NCBI RefSeq assembly: GCF_946480185.1
Contig: NZ_CAMLIG010000004.1
Coordinates: forward strand, 124,001 to 188,000
Length of the DNA stretch: 64,000 nucleotides
Direction: 5' to 3'
Source of the DNA: an uncultured Pedobacter sp.
GTDB lineage: Bacteria; Bacteroidota; Bacteroidia; Sphingobacteriales; Sphingobacteriaceae
Shown here: in pieces, positions 8,012-18,440 of the stretch
Position numbering within the stretch: position 1 is the stretch's first letter
Layout: every line of letters begins with the position of its first letter
The notes under the pieces: model-generated
Database searches by the model: none
What the model was told of the DNA's origin: nothing
The model's input: only the letters and a program-made list of their open reading frames with translations
Made by a program: the position numbers and the translations under genes

Positions 8012-10372
8012 ATGTACGTAATAAAAAGAGACGGCAGAAAAGAAACCGTAAAATTTGACAAAATAACTTCACGCATCGAGAAGCTAAGCTATAGTTTAAA
8101 TCAGGATTTTATTGATGCTGCGGAAGTAGCAAAGAAAGTAATTGATGGTATTTACGATGGCGTAACTACATCTGAACTGGACAGTTTAGCTGCAGAAACT
8201 GCCGCTTCTTTAACTACGCGTCACCCAGATTATGCCTTGTTGGCTTCTAGAATTGCAGTTTCCAATTTGCACAAGAACACGGTGAAGTCATTCTCCGAAA
8301 CCATGAAAATGTTGCATGGCTACATTGACAAAAAAACCGGCAAAAATGCTTCACTTATTGCTGATGACGTAATGCAGATTATCGCGGAAAACGCCGATCT
8401 ATTAGACAGCACCATTATTTACGATAGAGATTTTGCATTCGATTACTTCGGGTTTAAAACCTTAGAGCGTTCATATCTTTTAAAAATTGACGGTAAAATA
8501 GCTGAACGTCCGCAACATCTTTTCATGCGTGTATCGGTTGGTATCCATAAAAATGACTTAGAAAGTGTAATTAAAACCTACACTTTAATGAGCGAGAAAT
8601 GGTTTATCCACGCAACACCTACCCTTTTCAATGCATCAACTCCAAAGCCACAAATGTCTAGTTGCTTTTTAGTAGCCATGAAAGATGACAGCATTGAAGG
8701 CATTTATGGAACATTAACGCAAACTGCTAAAATATCACAAAGCGCAGGCGGAATTGGTTTGAGCATTCATAATGTTAGGGCAACTGGCTCATACATCAGC
8801 GGCACTAACGGAACCAGCAACGGCATTGTACCTATGCTAAAGGTGTTTAACGATACTGCAAGATACGTTGATCAAGGCGGAGGCAAACGTAAAGGAGCAT
8901 TCGCAATTTATTTAGAGCCTTGGCATGCAGATATTTTTGCTTTCCTGGATTTAAAGAAGAACCACGGAGCAGAAGAAAACAGAGCAAGGGATTTGTTTTA
9001 CGCACTCTGGATTTCTGACTTATTTATGGAAAGAGTGGAAGCAGACGGCGATTGGAGCTTGTTTTGCCCACACGAAGCACCTGGATTAGCAGATTGCCAT
9101 AGCGATGAATTTAAGGAATTATATACCAGATACGAAGCCGAAGGTAGAGCTCGTAAAACGATAAAAGCTCAAGAATTGTGGTTTGCAATTTTAGATTCTC
9201 AAATTGAAACCGGCACACCTTACCTATTATATAAAGATGCAGCTAACGCGAAATCCAATCAAAGAAACTTAGGAACTATTAAAAGTTCTAACCTTTGTAC
9301 AGAGATTTTAGAATACACCTCACCTGATGAAGTTGCGGTTTGTAATTTGGCATCGGTTTCTTTACCAGCATACATTGAAAACGGTGAATTTAACCACCAA
9401 AAACTGTACGATGTTGCTTACCAAATTACCATTAACCTTAACCGGATTATAGACAACAACTATTATCCGGTTGAAGAGGCGAGGTATTCAAACTTCCGTC
9501 ACCGCCCAATTGGTTTAGGTGTACAGGGTTTGGCAGATGCTTTTATGCTGTTGAAAATGCCTTTCGAAAGCGAAAGTGCAAAACAACTGAACATCGATAT
9601 TTTTGAAACACTCTATTTCGCATCTATGCAAGCTTCCGCTGATTTAGCGATTAAGGAAGGTGCTTATGAAACTTTTAAAGGTTCGCCTTTATCGGAAGGA
9701 AAATTCCAGTTTGATTTATGGAATGTAAAACCAACAAGTAACAGATGGGATTGGGACACCCTGCGTAAACAAGTTGTTAAAACCGGCGTAAGAAACTCAT
9801 TGCTTTTGGCTCCAATGCCAACCGCTTCTACCTCACAAATTTTGGGAAATAACGAATGTTTTGAACCATATACTTCTAACATTTACTCTCGTAGAGTTTT
9901 AAGTGGAGAATTTGTGGTAGTAAACAAACACTTATTAAAAGATTTGGTTGAGCTTGGCTTGTGGGACAACAAAATGAAAGAACAAATCATTTTAGCCAAC
10001 GGTTCTGTACAAGGCATTGAAAGCATTCCAGCGCATATTAAAGAATTGTACAAAACAGTTTGGGAAATTAAAATGCGTACCATTATTGATATGGCGGCAG
10101 ATAGAGGTGCTTATATCTGCCAGTCACAATCGCTTAATTTATTTATAAGTTCACCAACAGCATCAAAATTAACCTCTATGCACTTCTACGCTTGGAAAAA
10201 AGGTTTAAAAACCGGCATGTACTATTTGCGTACACAAGCGGCAAGTCAGGCTATTAAGTTTAGCGTACAAAGTCAGGCGGTAAAAGAATTGGATCCGGTT
10301 ATACAAGATATTGAAATGGCAGAAGGTGCAAGTTGCAGCATGGAAGAAGGATGTTTGTCTTGTAGTGCTTAA
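8012..10372 (+). CDS. nrdA: Class I ribonucleoside-diphosphate reductase, alpha (catalytic) subunit
   Basis: The R1 subunit reduces NDPs to dNDPs. The N-terminus ([20 protein letters not shown]) is an ATP-cone for overall allosteric control. The catalytic barrel carries [27 protein letters not shown] and [12 protein letters not shown], with the conserved active-site cysteines. [15 protein letters not shown] is the finger-loop region. The C-terminus ends in [10 protein letters not shown] plus two residues, which supplies the redox-shuttle cysteine pair. At 786 residues it is a normal length for the eukaryotic-like class Ia type. It forms a unit with nrdB under the B12 riboswitch, and a strong terminator follows. 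The spacer inverted repeat may adjust its level relative to nrdB. Confidence 0.97.
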   Translation: MYVIKRDGRKETVKFDKITSRIEKLSYSLNQDFIDAAEVAKKVIDGIYDGVTTSELDSLAAETAASLTTRHPDYALLASRIAVSNLHKNTVKSFSETMKMLHGYIDKKTGKNASLIADDVMQIIAENADLLDSTIIYDRDFAFDYFGFKTLERSYLLKIDGKIAERPQHLFMRVSVGIHKNDLESVIKTYTLMSEKWFIHATPTLFNASTPKPQMSSCFLVAMKDDSIEGIYGTLTQTAKISQSAGGIGLSIHNVRATGSYISGTNGTSNGIVPMLKVFNDTARYVDQGGGKRKGAFAIYLEPWHADIFAFLDLKKNHGAEENRARDLFYALWISDLFMERVEADGDWSLFCPHEAPGLADCHSDEFKELYTRYEAEGRARKTIKAQELWFAILDSQIETGTPYLLYKDAANAKSNQRNLGTIKSSNLCTEILEYTSPDEVAVCNLASVSLPAYIENGEFNHQKLYDVAYQITINLNRIIDNNYYPVEEARYSNFRHRPIGLGVQGLADAFMLLKMPFESESAKQLNIDIFETLYFASMQASADLAIKEGAYETFKGSPLSEGKFQFDLWNVKPTSNRWDWDTLRKQVVKTGVRNSLLLAPMPTASTSQILGNNECFEPYTSNIYSRRVLSGEFVVVNKHLLKDLVELGLWDNKMKEQIILANGSVQGIESIPAHIKELYKTVWEIKMRTIIDMAADRGAYICQSQSLNLFISSPTASKLTSMHFYAWKKGLKTGMYYLRTQAASQAIKFSVQSQAVKELDPVIQDIEMAEGASCSMEEGCLSCSA

Positions 10373-10391
10373 AATTCGGTAACAAATAGGT

Positions 10392-10432
10392 AAAAAAGAG
10401 CGTTTAGGGTTTAAATCTAAACGCTCTTTTTT
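10392..10432 (+). terminator. Rho-independent terminator after nrdA
   Basis: This is a perfect 16-base-pair stem: AAAAAAGAGCGTTTAG pairs with CTAAACGCTCTTTTTT around a 9-base loop. With A on one side and T on the other, it could work in both directions. Confidence 0.93.
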
Positions 10433-10484
10433 GTAAATGCTTATCTTTGTACGCAACCATCACCAACAATTTTTGTGAGTTTAA

Positions 10485-10703
10485 ATGAGCATACCTGAAT
10501 ACACCAAACACGAAATTATCATTTGCGAGCGTTGCCAACAAAAAATTGAGTGCAAGGCCAACAATTATACACAGTGCCAGTGCAGTAAGGTATCTTTAAA
10601 TTTAAACGAAGTACAGTATGTCTCTGAAAGCTTTGATGGCTGTTTATGTGCCAACTGCTTGCTAGAATTGCAACAGGAGTATCAAAAATCGCTAACAGAG
10701 TAA
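10485..10703 (+). CDS. Small cysteine-rich CWC family protein
   Basis: This 72-residue protein has eight cysteines: CERC and KIEC near the start, CQCS in the middle, then GCLCANCLLEL near the end. The spacing suits a metal (probably zinc) binding knuckle, as in the cysteine-rich CWC family. No catalytic residues are apparent and the function is unknown. It starts at the ATG at 10485, with no detectable Shine-Dalgarno, and lies 52 bases before msrB in the same direction. Confidence 0.82.
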   Translation: MSIPEYTKHEIIICERCQQKIECKANNYTQCQCSKVSLNLNEVQYVSESFDGCLCANCLLELQQEYQKSLTE

Positions 10704-10755
10704 ATCAGCTTCTATCTAGCATGTTTTTTGATGCTATAAAACAAAAGTAAAGAAA

Positions 10756-11118
10756 ATGGAACTCAATAAATTAACCCCTGAAGAAGAATACGTAATCCTA
10801 CACAAAGGAACTGAGCGACCTTTTATTGGTGAATATACTAATTTAAAGGAAGCCGGAATTTACGTATGCAGACAATGTAACGCCGAGTTATATAAATCCG
10901 AAGATAAATTTGAGTCGCACTGCGGATGGCCAAGTTTTGATGATGAAATTCCAGGAGCAGTTAAAAGAGTTATGGATGCTGATGGCAGGCGAGTTGAAAT
11001 TGTTTGTGCCAACTGTGGAGGACATTTAGGTCACGTTTTTGAAGGAGAACGCTTTACTGAAAAAAATACCCGCCATTGCGTAAACTCCCTAAGTATGAAG
11101 TTTATCCCGAAAAAATAA
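10756..11118 (+). CDS. msrB: Peptide-methionine (R)-S-oxide reductase
   Basis: The enzyme repairs methionine-R-sulfoxide in oxidised proteins. The 120-residue protein carries two zinc-binding CxxC pairs (Cys38/Cys41 in YVCRQCN, Cys84/Cys87 in VCANCGG), the substrate segment HCGWPSF, and catalytic Cys108 in [10 protein letters not shown]. There is no signal peptide, so it is cytosolic. The compact single-domain form without a fused MsrA is usual in Bacteroidota. It follows the CWC gene closely and may be co-transcribed with it. Confidence 0.95.
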   Translation: MELNKLTPEEEYVILHKGTERPFIGEYTNLKEAGIYVCRQCNAELYKSEDKFESHCGWPSFDDEIPGAVKRVMDADGRRVEIVCANCGGHLGHVFEGERFTEKNTRHCVNSLSMKFIPKK

Positions 11119-11453
11119 GCAATAAAAATCACCTCATAATGCTGAGAACTAGAAGCCTCACACAAGCAAGTTGTCATGCTAAAGAGTTACATCATTAAGT
11201 GTTTCACTTCGTTGAATATGAGCTTTTTTTACAAGCTAAATTTGCCACAAAACAAGCGCATTAACGATTGAAGTGGATACCGGCCTGCGCCTAATGCTCT
11301 GTGGCGTATAAACGTAAAGCGTGTTAAAATGCCCAAATCTTTCTTGGAAAAAAAGGTAACACTACAATTCATAAAACCTAAAACCAATAAACTTTTAGCT
11401 TCAGCAAAAAATACTATATTTGGCTTCATTCAAATTAAAACCGAAACCAAAAC
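11119..11453 (+). other. Intergenic spacer with a possible decayed dispersed repeat
   Basis: The spacer has 335 bases without a gene. The stretch 11132-11222 (with CATAATGCTGAGAACT, TGTCATGCTAAAG and TTTCACTTCGTTGAATATGA) resembles, from memory, the GTCATGCTGA-type dispersed intergenic repeats of Pedobacter-like genomes in degenerate form. The last 40 bases hold the folA promoter. I see nothing else. Confidence 0.35.
11415..11422 (+). promoter_or_regulatory. Bacteroidota -7 box for folA
   Basis: TATATTTG is an exact TAnnTTTG match 31 bases before the folA ATG, which leaves a leader of about 25 bases. The -33 element is not clear. Confidence 0.55.
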
Positions 11454-11981
11454 ATGCAAATCAACGAGGACCAGGAAGTCCCCCTTGGAAAATTTAAAGG
11501 CTTATCTCTTATTGTTGCTACCGACCAAGAAAACGGAATTGGCAAAGACAATAAGCTTTTATGGCACCTACCAAATGACCTAAAATTCTTTAAAAAAGTA
11601 ACCTCCGGGCATAGTGTAATTATGGGTCGTAAAACCTTTGATTCGGTAGGGAAACCCTTACCAAACCGTAGAAACATCGTCATCAGTCGTCAAGCAGATT
11701 TAAAAATTGAAGGTGTTGAAGTTTTTGATAACCTTGGGAATGCCATTAATGCCTGCCAAAATGAAGATGAATATTTTGTGATTGGCGGTGGTGAAATTTA
11801 CAGACAAGCTTTAACAAAAGCAGACCAAATTTACATCACAAAGGTGGATGCGAGCTTTGACGCCGATACATTTTTTCCGGATTTAGAAGCATTAAACTGG
11901 CAAGTTGAATGGCGACAAAAGCATCAAAAAGATGAAAAACACGCTTACGATTATACTTTTTTAATCTTAAAAAAACATTAG
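11454..11981 (+). CDS. folA: Dihydrofolate reductase
   Basis: It reduces dihydrofolate to tetrahydrofolate with NADPH for thymidylate, purine and methionine synthesis. Motifs run in the normal order: SLIVATDQENGIGKDNKLLW (strand A and the Met20-like loop), HLPNDLKFF with the catalytic acidic residue, VIMGRKTFDSVGKPLPNR, NIVISR, and FVIGGGEIYRQAL for NADPH. The 175-residue protein has about 14 extra N-terminal residues before strand A. An internal start is possible, but none is an ATG in that stretch. The gene stands alone between two -7 boxes and probably has its own transcript. Confidence 0.95.
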   Translation: MQINEDQEVPLGKFKGLSLIVATDQENGIGKDNKLLWHLPNDLKFFKKVTSGHSVIMGRKTFDSVGKPLPNRRNIVISRQADLKIEGVEVFDNLGNAINACQNEDEYFVIGGGEIYRQALTKADQIYITKVDASFDADTFFPDLEALNWQVEWRQKHQKDEKHAYDYTFLILKKH

Positions 11982-12025
11982 CTAATAAATTAACCATTAG
12001 GGATTTTATAAATTAAAAATTTAAT

Positions 12026-12033
12026 TAGCTTTG
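12026..12033 (+). promoter_or_regulatory. Bacteroidota -7 box for secDF
   Basis: TAGCTTTG matches TAnnTTTG exactly, 45 bases upstream of the secDF ATG, implying a leader of about 40 bases. No convincing -33 element is visible. Confidence 0.5.
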
Positions 12034-12078
12034 CCCTCTTGAACAAAAACAGCAGAATTTCACAAATCAATTAAAAAA

Positions 12079-15033
12079 ATGCAACAAAAAGGAATTATTA
12101 AGTTTGCAGCAATTGTATTAACACTACTATGTTTATATGCGCTTTCTTTCACTTTCGTCACTATCAAGGTAGAAAACGACGCTAAGAAATACGCCAATGG
12201 AGACCCTGTAAAAGAAAAAAGGTACTTAGACTCGGTTTCTAATAAACCAGTTTATCCTTTATTTGGACATACGTATCAGTATGTTAAACAAAAAGAAATT
12301 CCACTGGGTTTAGATTTAAAAGGCGGTATGAACGTAACCATGGAGATTGAATTATCTTCATTGATTAGAAGTTTAGCCAATAACCCAAGTGACGCAAACT
12401 TTAACAAAGCTTTAAACAACGCAGAAGGCAAGTTAGCAACCTCTAGAGATGGTTTAGTTCCTCTTTTCGTTTCTGAATATGAAAAACTAAATCCGAACGG
12501 TAAATTGTCAATTTTCTTTGCAACCAAAGAAAACGCTGATGACCTTAAGCTAAGTGCTTCAAACGCTGACGTTAAAAAGTTTTTAGATAAACAAGCAACT
12601 TCTGCGGTTGAGCGTTCTTTCAATATTTTAAGAACACGTATTGATAAATTTGGTGTAACCCAACCAAACATTCAGTTACAGGATGGTTCAAACCGTATTT
12701 TGGTTGAACTTCCGGGTGTAACCGAAAAAGAAAGGGTACGTAAATTATTACAAGGTTCTGCAAAATTAGAATTTTACGAAACTTTTGACAACCAAGAGAT
12801 TTTCCCTTTGTTGCAAAACATCAACAATATTTTAGCTGCAAAACAACCTAAAACTGATGGTAAGGTTGTTGCTCAAGACACCGTTAAGGCAATAGCTAAA
12901 ACAGACAAACCAGCATTATTAAGTGCCAAAAGAGACAGTGTAGGAAAAGATTCTGCAAAGGTTGATGCTTCAAAAACAAATCCTTTATTTGCTGTTTTAT
13001 CTCCGGCAACATACCAAGGTCAAAATGGTCAACAAGGCCTACGTCCTGGTCCAACTGTTGGTTATGCTTTAGAAAGCGATACTGCAAAAATCAATTCACT
13101 TTTTGCTGAAGAAGATATCAAAAGTTTAATTCCTAGCAATCTTAAATTATTATGGGGTGTAAAATCTACTGCTCCAGACAATAAAATTTTCGAGTTGTTT
13201 GCAATCAAATCAACAGGAATTAACGGAGAACCGGCCTTAGCAGGTGATGTAATTGCCAACGCTCGTGAAGATTTTGATCAACACGGAAATCCAGAAGTGG
13301 TAATGGTAATGAAAACCGACGGAGCTAGAGAATGGAAAAGAATTACCGCGGCAGCAGCTGGTTCACCATCAAGCGAGGACGATAATAAATGTGTTGCTAT
13401 TGTTTTAGATAACGCTGTTTACACTGCACCTCGCGTTTCTGGCGAAATCCCTAACGGAATTTCATCAATCTCTGGAAACTTTACGGTTGAGGAAACAAAA
13501 GATTTAGCCAATGTATTAAAAGCAGGTAAATTACCAGCTCCGGCTAAAATTGTACAAGAAGCAGTTGTAGGTCCATCTTTAGGTGCCGAAGCAATTAGTT
13601 CTGGTTTAACATCTGCAATAGTAGGTTTAATTGTAGTATTGGTGTTCATGATGTTTTACTACAACAGAGCGGGTACTGTTGCAAACATTGCCGTATTTAC
13701 CAACGTATTCTTTTTAATGGGTGTACTAGCGTCATTGGGGGCTGTGTTGACCCTGCCGGGTATCGCGGGTATTGTGTTAACATTAGGTATGGCAGTTGAT
13801 GCTAACGTACTGATTTACGAGCGTGTGCGTGAAGAATTAAACCTCGGGAAATCATTGCGTATAGCCATAGCAGACGGATACAAACATGCAATGCCATCCA
13901 TCTTGGATTCACAAATCACAACCCTTTTAACAGGTATCATTTTATATATTTTTGGATCAGGCCCAATTCAAGGTTTTGCCACTACATTAATTATAGGTAT
14001 TGTTACTTCACTTTTTTCTGCAATTTTAATTTCAAGATTAATTTTTGAATGGATGTTGAAGAAAGATATGTCTATCAAGTTTTCAAACCCTTGGAGTAAT
14101 CATACTTTCAAAAACGCTAACTACAATTTTGTTGGAAAACGTAAAATTTTCTACGTGATTTCTGGTACGTTCATTACTTTAGGTATTATATCAATCCTTG
14201 TTAGAGGTTTCTCTTACGGTGTAGATTTTAAAGGAGGTAGAACTTATGTTGTTAAATTTGAAAAAAATGTAACAACCGAAGATGTTAGGGTTGCATTAAA
14301 TGAATCTTTTGGTGTTGCATCTGAAGTGAAAACTTTTGGCAGCGATGATCAAGTGAGAATTACCACTCCTTACATGATCGAAAGCCAAGCAGACAATGCA
14401 GATCAGCTGGTGGAAGCCAAACTAAAACAAGGTTTAGCAAAAATCCAAGGCAATAAGAGCACTATAGAAAGCTCACAAAAAGTAGGACCAACAATTGCGA
14501 ATGACATTAAGATATCGGCAATATATGCGGTATTGTTATCCATCTTAGCAATTGCGCTTTACATCTTTGTCCGTTTCAGAAAAGTATCTTACAGTGTTGG
14601 AGCTTTAATAGCTTTAACACATGATGTTTTGCTGGTACTATCTTTCTTCTCGTTATTTAACGGAATATTACCTTTTTCTTTAGATATTGATCAGGCATTT
14701 ATCGCGGCTATCTTAACGGTAATTGGTTATTCTATTAACGACACCGTGGTAGTATTTGACAGGATCAGAGAGTATTTGAACAGTCACCACGCAAAAACAG
14801 ACAACATGAAAGTGGTAATTAATGATGCGATTAACAGCACATTAAGCCGTACTGTAATTACAGCTTTAACCGTGGTTTTCGTACTTGCAGTATTATTCGT
14901 TTTCGGTGGTGAAGTAATTAGAGGCTTCTCATTTGCGTTACTGATAGGTGTAATTTTTGGAACTTACTCTTCTATCTGTGTAGCAAGTCCAGTAGTAGTA
15001 GATTTTATCAAAAACGAAGCAGATAAGAAATAA
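12079..15033 (+). CDS. secDF: Protein translocase subunit SecDF (fused)
   Basis: This proton-driven accessory of the Sec translocon pulls proteins across the inner membrane. The 984-residue protein fuses SecD (about 1-650) and SecF (about 690-984), the usual Bacteroidota arrangement. SecD shows the N-terminal membrane helix, the P1 motif GLDLKGGMNV, RTRIDKFGVTQPNIQ and the membrane motif GMAVDANVLIYERVREEL. SecF shows GVDFKGGRTYVVKF and later GYSINDTVVVFDRIREYL. A long S/K/D-rich insert at about 270-310 in the periplasmic part is typical of the group. It has its own promoter and terminator and is not linked to yajC. Confidence 0.97.
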   Translation: MQQKGIIKFAAIVLTLLCLYALSFTFVTIKVENDAKKYANGDPVKEKRYLDSVSNKPVYPLFGHTYQYVKQKEIPLGLDLKGGMNVTMEIELSSLIRSLANNPSDANFNKALNNAEGKLATSRDGLVPLFVSEYEKLNPNGKLSIFFATKENADDLKLSASNADVKKFLDKQATSAVERSFNILRTRIDKFGVTQPNIQLQDGSNRILVELPGVTEKERVRKLLQGSAKLEFYETFDNQEIFPLLQNINNILAAKQPKTDGKVVAQDTVKAIAKTDKPALLSAKRDSVGKDSAKVDASKTNPLFAVLSPATYQGQNGQQGLRPGPTVGYALESDTAKINSLFAEEDIKSLIPSNLKLLWGVKSTAPDNKIFELFAIKSTGINGEPALAGDVIANAREDFDQHGNPEVVMVMKTDGAREWKRITAAAAGSPSSEDDNKCVAIVLDNAVYTAPRVSGEIPNGISSISGNFTVEETKDLANVLKAGKLPAPAKIVQEAVVGPSLGAEAISSGLTSAIVGLIVVLVFMMFYYNRAGTVANIAVFTNVFFLMGVLASLGAVLTLPGIAGIVLTLGMAVDANVLIYERVREELNLGKSLRIAIADGYKHAMPSILDSQITTLLTGIILYIFGSGPIQGFATTLIIGIVTSLFSAILISRLIFEWMLKKDMSIKFSNPWSNHTFKNANYNFVGKRKIFYVISGTFITLGIISILVRGFSYGVDFKGGRTYVVKFEKNVTTEDVRVALNESFGVASEVKTFGSDDQVRITTPYMIESQADNADQLVEAKLKQGLAKIQGNKSTIESSQKVGPTIANDIKISAIYAVLLSILAIALYIFVRFRKVSYSVGALIALTHDVLLVLSFFSLFNGILPFSLDIDQAFIAAILTVIGYSINDTVVVFDRIREYLNSHHAKTDNMKVVINDAINSTLSRTVITALTVVFVLAVLFVFGGEVIRGFSFALLIGVIFGTYSSICVASPVVVDFIKNEADKK

Positions 15034-15055
15034 CAGCTGTTATAAAAAATTATTT

Positions 15056-15090
15056 AAGGCTTCTGGATTAATTTTCAGAAGCCTTTTTTT
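15056..15090 (+). terminator. Rho-independent terminator after secDF
   Basis: AAGGCTTCTG (15056-15065) pairs with CAGAAGCCTT (15076-15085) around a 10-base loop, and a T run follows. Confidence 0.9.
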
Positions 15091-15290
15091 ATACATTAGA
15101 AAAAAACTGAGTTTCTGAGTTTACAGAAAACAGTTGGTCCATAACATTTTGTATTCTACGAAAAGAAAAGATAAAAGAACTTAAGAATAGCTAAAACCGT
15201 TCAGCTATTTGGTTTATTGTATAAATATGATCTTAACAGCCAAACATTGGAATGTTTCTTATTCCTAACATTACTGCTAATTTCGCAAAA

Positions 15291-15734
15291 CTACCTCTTG
15301 TACATTATCCAATCAGAACTTGGAGGGGTAATCCCAGCATTTTTAAGTTCAGTAGCAATTTGAGCTCGGTGGTAAGTAGAATGATTGATGATATGAAATA
15401 GAATATCACGAACAGTATTTTCAAAAGCGTCTCCCCTACTATTCTTGTAAAGGATAATTTTGGATAAATTCTCTTTTGCTAAAATACTTGTGGTCGTTTC
15501 AAAATTTGTCTGTTCCAAGTTTATATAATCCTCAGCAAGATGAGTTTGCCAAACTTCGAAAGCTGTTGGTTCGCCTAAAATCCTACAGTTCCAAATGTGA
15601 TGCGCACTCAGTAAATGCCCAAAAAGCTTGGTTGATTTTTCAGAAACCAGCTCCGAATGATCAATCAATAGTTCGGCGATTTCTAGATTAAATTTGTGGC
15701 TATATGCTAATAACTCTTTAAAAAAATCTTTCAT
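15291..15734 (-). CDS. DinB family protein
   Basis: This is a four-helix-bundle protein of the DinB/YfiT superfamily, 147 residues long. The metal-binding histidines are visible as SAHHIWN near residue 45 and INHSTYHRAQ near residue 120, which is the usual triad spacing. Members act as thiol-dependent transferases or have unknown roles; no specific substrate can be assigned here. The ATG at 15734 begins MKDFFKELLAYSH, a normal start for the family. The gene is alone between secDF and rlmF and points the opposite way. Confidence 0.87.
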   Translation of the reverse strand: MKDFFKELLAYSHKFNLEIAELLIDHSELVSEKSTKLFGHLLSAHHIWNCRILGEPTAFEVWQTHLAEDYINLEQTNFETTTSILAKENLSKIILYKNSRGDAFENTVRDILFHIINHSTYHRAQIATELKNAGITPPSSDWIMYKR

Positions 15735-15834
15735 TTAAGGTCTGTTATGTTTAAGATTTCTAAATCTATCATAAAATTAAAAAACAGCCTAAATAAAATA
15801 GCTAAATTGCAACTTCTAATATCCACAGCATTAC

Positions 15835-16815
15835 ATGGCTCAAAAAAAACAAAAAAGAAACGTTAAGGAAAAAACCAAGGCAAAACTGCACCCTCGTAAC
15901 AAACATCACGGGAGATATAATTTACAAGAGCTAATAAGTGTTTGCCCAGAACTAGAACAATTTGTAAAAGTTAACGAATACGAAGTTGAAACTATAGATT
16001 TCGCTAATCCAGATGCTGTAATAGCGATAAATAAAGCGCTATTGCAGCATTACTATGGGGTGAAAAACTGGAATATCCCGGAAGGTTATTTATGCCCGCC
16101 AATTCCGGGCAGGGCAGATTATATACATAATGTAGCTGATTTATTGGCAAAAAGCAATAAAGGAGAAATCCCGACAGGCAAACAGGTTAAATGTTTAGAT
16201 ATTGGTGTTGGTGCAAATTGCGTTTATCCTTTAATTGGTACGCATGAGTACGGATGGAGTTTTATAGGTTCGGACATTAATGATCAGGCTTTAGCCTCCG
16301 CGAAATTAATCATCGACTCAAACCCTCACATAGAATCAAGGATTAAGTTTAGATTGCAACCTAATGCCAAGAATATTTTCCCCGGTGCACTCGAAAAAAC
16401 CGAACGCATACATGTCACAATTTGCAATCCTCCATTTTACGCAACCTTTGGTGAAGCACAAACAGCTTCGTTAAAAAAGCTTTACAACTTAAGTCCAGAA
16501 AAAGTAGTAGAGGAAAAACGCAATTTTGGCGGTCAAAATCAAGAGATTTGGTGCCAAGGTGGTGAAGGCAGATTTGTAAAAGACATGATTTTTCAAAGCA
16601 AAGAGTTTTCTAAATCTTGCTTGTGGTTTACCACTTTAATTTCCAATCAGTCCAACTTAAAAAACGCTTACGCTTACCTTAAGGATGTAGAAGCTTTAGA
16701 AGTTAAAACTATCCCGATGGGGCAAGGGAACAAAGTAAGTAGGATTTTGGCTTGGACCTTTCATACTCCTGAAAAGCAGACGCTGTGGTTTCCGAGAAAG
16801 GAGGTTGTTGTTTAA
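15835..16815 (+). CDS. rlmF: 23S rRNA (adenine(1618)-N(6))-methyltransferase
   Basis: This SAM-dependent enzyme methylates A1618 of 23S rRNA. The 326-residue protein begins with a basic tail, then LHPRNKHHGRYNLQELI, the family signature. It continues with the SAM motif LDIGVGANCVYPLIG and the catalytic N6-methylation motif CNPPFYATFGEA. GQNQEIWCQGGEGRFVKDMI near residue 235 is also typical of RlmF. It has its own terminator. The start is the ATG at 15835. Confidence 0.94.
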   Translation: MAQKKQKRNVKEKTKAKLHPRNKHHGRYNLQELISVCPELEQFVKVNEYEVETIDFANPDAVIAINKALLQHYYGVKNWNIPEGYLCPPIPGRADYIHNVADLLAKSNKGEIPTGKQVKCLDIGVGANCVYPLIGTHEYGWSFIGSDINDQALASAKLIIDSNPHIESRIKFRLQPNAKNIFPGALEKTERIHVTICNPPFYATFGEAQTASLKKLYNLSPEKVVEEKRNFGGQNQEIWCQGGEGRFVKDMIFQSKEFSKSCLWFTTLISNQSNLKNAYAYLKDVEALEVKTIPMGQGNKVSRILAWTFHTPEKQTLWFPRKEVVV

Positions 16816-16862
16816 TCCTGTTTTAAACGGTTTGGCAGAAAACAGAAACGGTTAACAAACAG

Positions 16863-16911
16863 TCGCTAAACTGTATTCTCCTTAAGAATGGTAAATTTTT
16901 AGCGATTTTTT
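16863..16911 (+). terminator. Rho-independent terminator after rlmF
   Basis: TCGCTAAA (16863-16870) pairs with TTTAGCGA (16898-16905), with an inner small stem ATTCT/AGAAT, and six T follow. It separates rlmF from the polysaccharide locus. Confidence 0.7.
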
Positions 16912-17057
16912 CTGTTAATAATAAAAGTTGCGGACGTAGGGATTAATTCGATTGGTAATAAACAAAATAAATGATGTATATTGGTTTTAGATAAATTTTA
17001 ATATATCGTTAAATTTAAGTCTGTGCCATCAAGAGACTTTTTAAATTTTACTTAGAA

Positions 17058-18293
17058 ATGAAGATAGGTATAGTAGGTGCTGGAGTTTCAGGTTTAAGTA
17101 TTGCTAAGCTTCTTAGTGCTTATTACCGAGTAGAAATCTTAGAGTCGAATGATGTAGTTGGAGGAATAGCGAGAACCAAGAATATAAATGGTGTTCCATA
17201 CCATCCTGTCGGCGGACATTGTTTCAATTCAAAATATCCAGAAGTTTTAGATTTTGTTTTTAAAGAAGTGTTGGCAAAAGAGAACTGGAATGTAATTAAA
17301 AGGAAATCTGCCATCCAGTTTCAAAACCATTTAATACCTTATCCTATTGAATATTCTGTAAAAGAGATTTTCAAATTCGATCAAACTTTAGCTATAAATA
17401 TTGTCAGAGATTTTCTTGATACAGACAAGCAACAAGATTATAGAAATCTTGATGAATGGTTTAGGGGCAAATTTGGAGATGCTTTGGCCGAAAATTATTT
17501 TATCCCCTATAATCATAAGATTTGGAATTTACATCCAGCCGAAATGAACCATACTTGGGTTAAAGATAAATTACCAGTTCCGGATAAAGAATCTTTTATC
17601 AAAAACTTTTTTGAACATCAACGTGATGAAATGTCTCATTATACGTTCTATTATCCAAAAGGTAACCATCTAAACACGTTTATTGAAGGTTTAGCATCAA
17701 ATCTAGATATCAAACTAAATTATCAAGTTCAACAGATTAAGAAAAATAAAGAAAAATCTAAATGGGTCATAAACAATGAAAAAGAGTATGATATAATAAT
17801 AAGTACTATCCCACTAAATATAATACCTTCATTAATTAGTGATTGTCCAAAACAGGTTTTAGATGATGCAAAAAAATTAAAATACAATAAAGTCAGCACT
17901 ATGCTTTGGGAAAGTCATGAAACTGAAAATACTTGGACATATATCCCTAAAAAAGATTCTATTTTTCACAGGTATATCCACATCAGTAACTTCTCTAATT
18001 CAGAAAAAAATCACACCATCACGGAATCAATTGGCGAAAGAACTTTTTCTGAGATGGAAGAATGTGGAAAAAAAGACCCGTTCTTAATAAAGCCGCTAGA
18101 TTTCAACATTTCAAATCATGCTTATGTAGTCTTTGATCAGAATTATGACGATTGCAAATTTACAGTTAAAAAATATCTGGAACAGATAGGTATATATACG
18201 TTAGGCCGATTTGGAGAGTGGGAATATTATAATATGGATATTTGCATTAAAAAAAGTTTGGAACTATCTGAGTTTATAAAAGAGAAATATTAG
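17058..18293 (+). CDS. FAD-dependent oxidoreductase, UDP-galactopyranose mutase / protoporphyrinogen oxidase-like
   Basis: This is a flavoprotein of 411 residues. The N-terminus IGIVGAGVSGLSIAKLL is the dinucleotide-binding fold, followed by GGIARTKNINGVPYHPVGGH, like the FAD loop of UDP-galactopyranose mutase and amine-oxidase relatives. Later GRFGEWEYYNMD matches the C-terminal FAD segment (GRxGxWxY) seen in these enzymes. It heads a block of polysaccharide genes, so a sugar-nucleotide rearrangement such as formation of a furanose precursor is plausible. The sequence is not close enough to classical Glf to name a substrate. Confidence 0.78.
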   Translation: MKIGIVGAGVSGLSIAKLLSAYYRVEILESNDVVGGIARTKNINGVPYHPVGGHCFNSKYPEVLDFVFKEVLAKENWNVIKRKSAIQFQNHLIPYPIEYSVKEIFKFDQTLAINIVRDFLDTDKQQDYRNLDEWFRGKFGDALAENYFIPYNHKIWNLHPAEMNHTWVKDKLPVPDKESFIKNFFEHQRDEMSHYTFYYPKGNHLNTFIEGLASNLDIKLNYQVQQIKKNKEKSKWVINNEKEYDIIISTIPLNIIPSLISDCPKQVLDDAKKLKYNKVSTMLWESHETENTWTYIPKKDSIFHRYIHISNFSNSEKNHTITESIGERTFSEMEECGKKDPFLIKPLDFNISNHAYVVFDQNYDDCKFTVKKYLEQIGIYTLGRFGEWEYYNMDICIKKSLELSEFIKEKY

Positions 18294-18440
18294 TCAATAA
18301 GTTCTAACAAAATATGCTCAGCACTTTCTTGTACAATTTTTTATTTCTGTACGATCGCTTCACAAACCAATAATCGCCATATTCTGATAGCTTTCACACG
18401 GTGCAAAAAATCAAAATAAAGAAGATAAATCTATTTTAAA

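Noticed and set aside
12276..12671. A 131-codon open frame on the - strand
   Set aside because: It is inside secDF, which is clearly coding.
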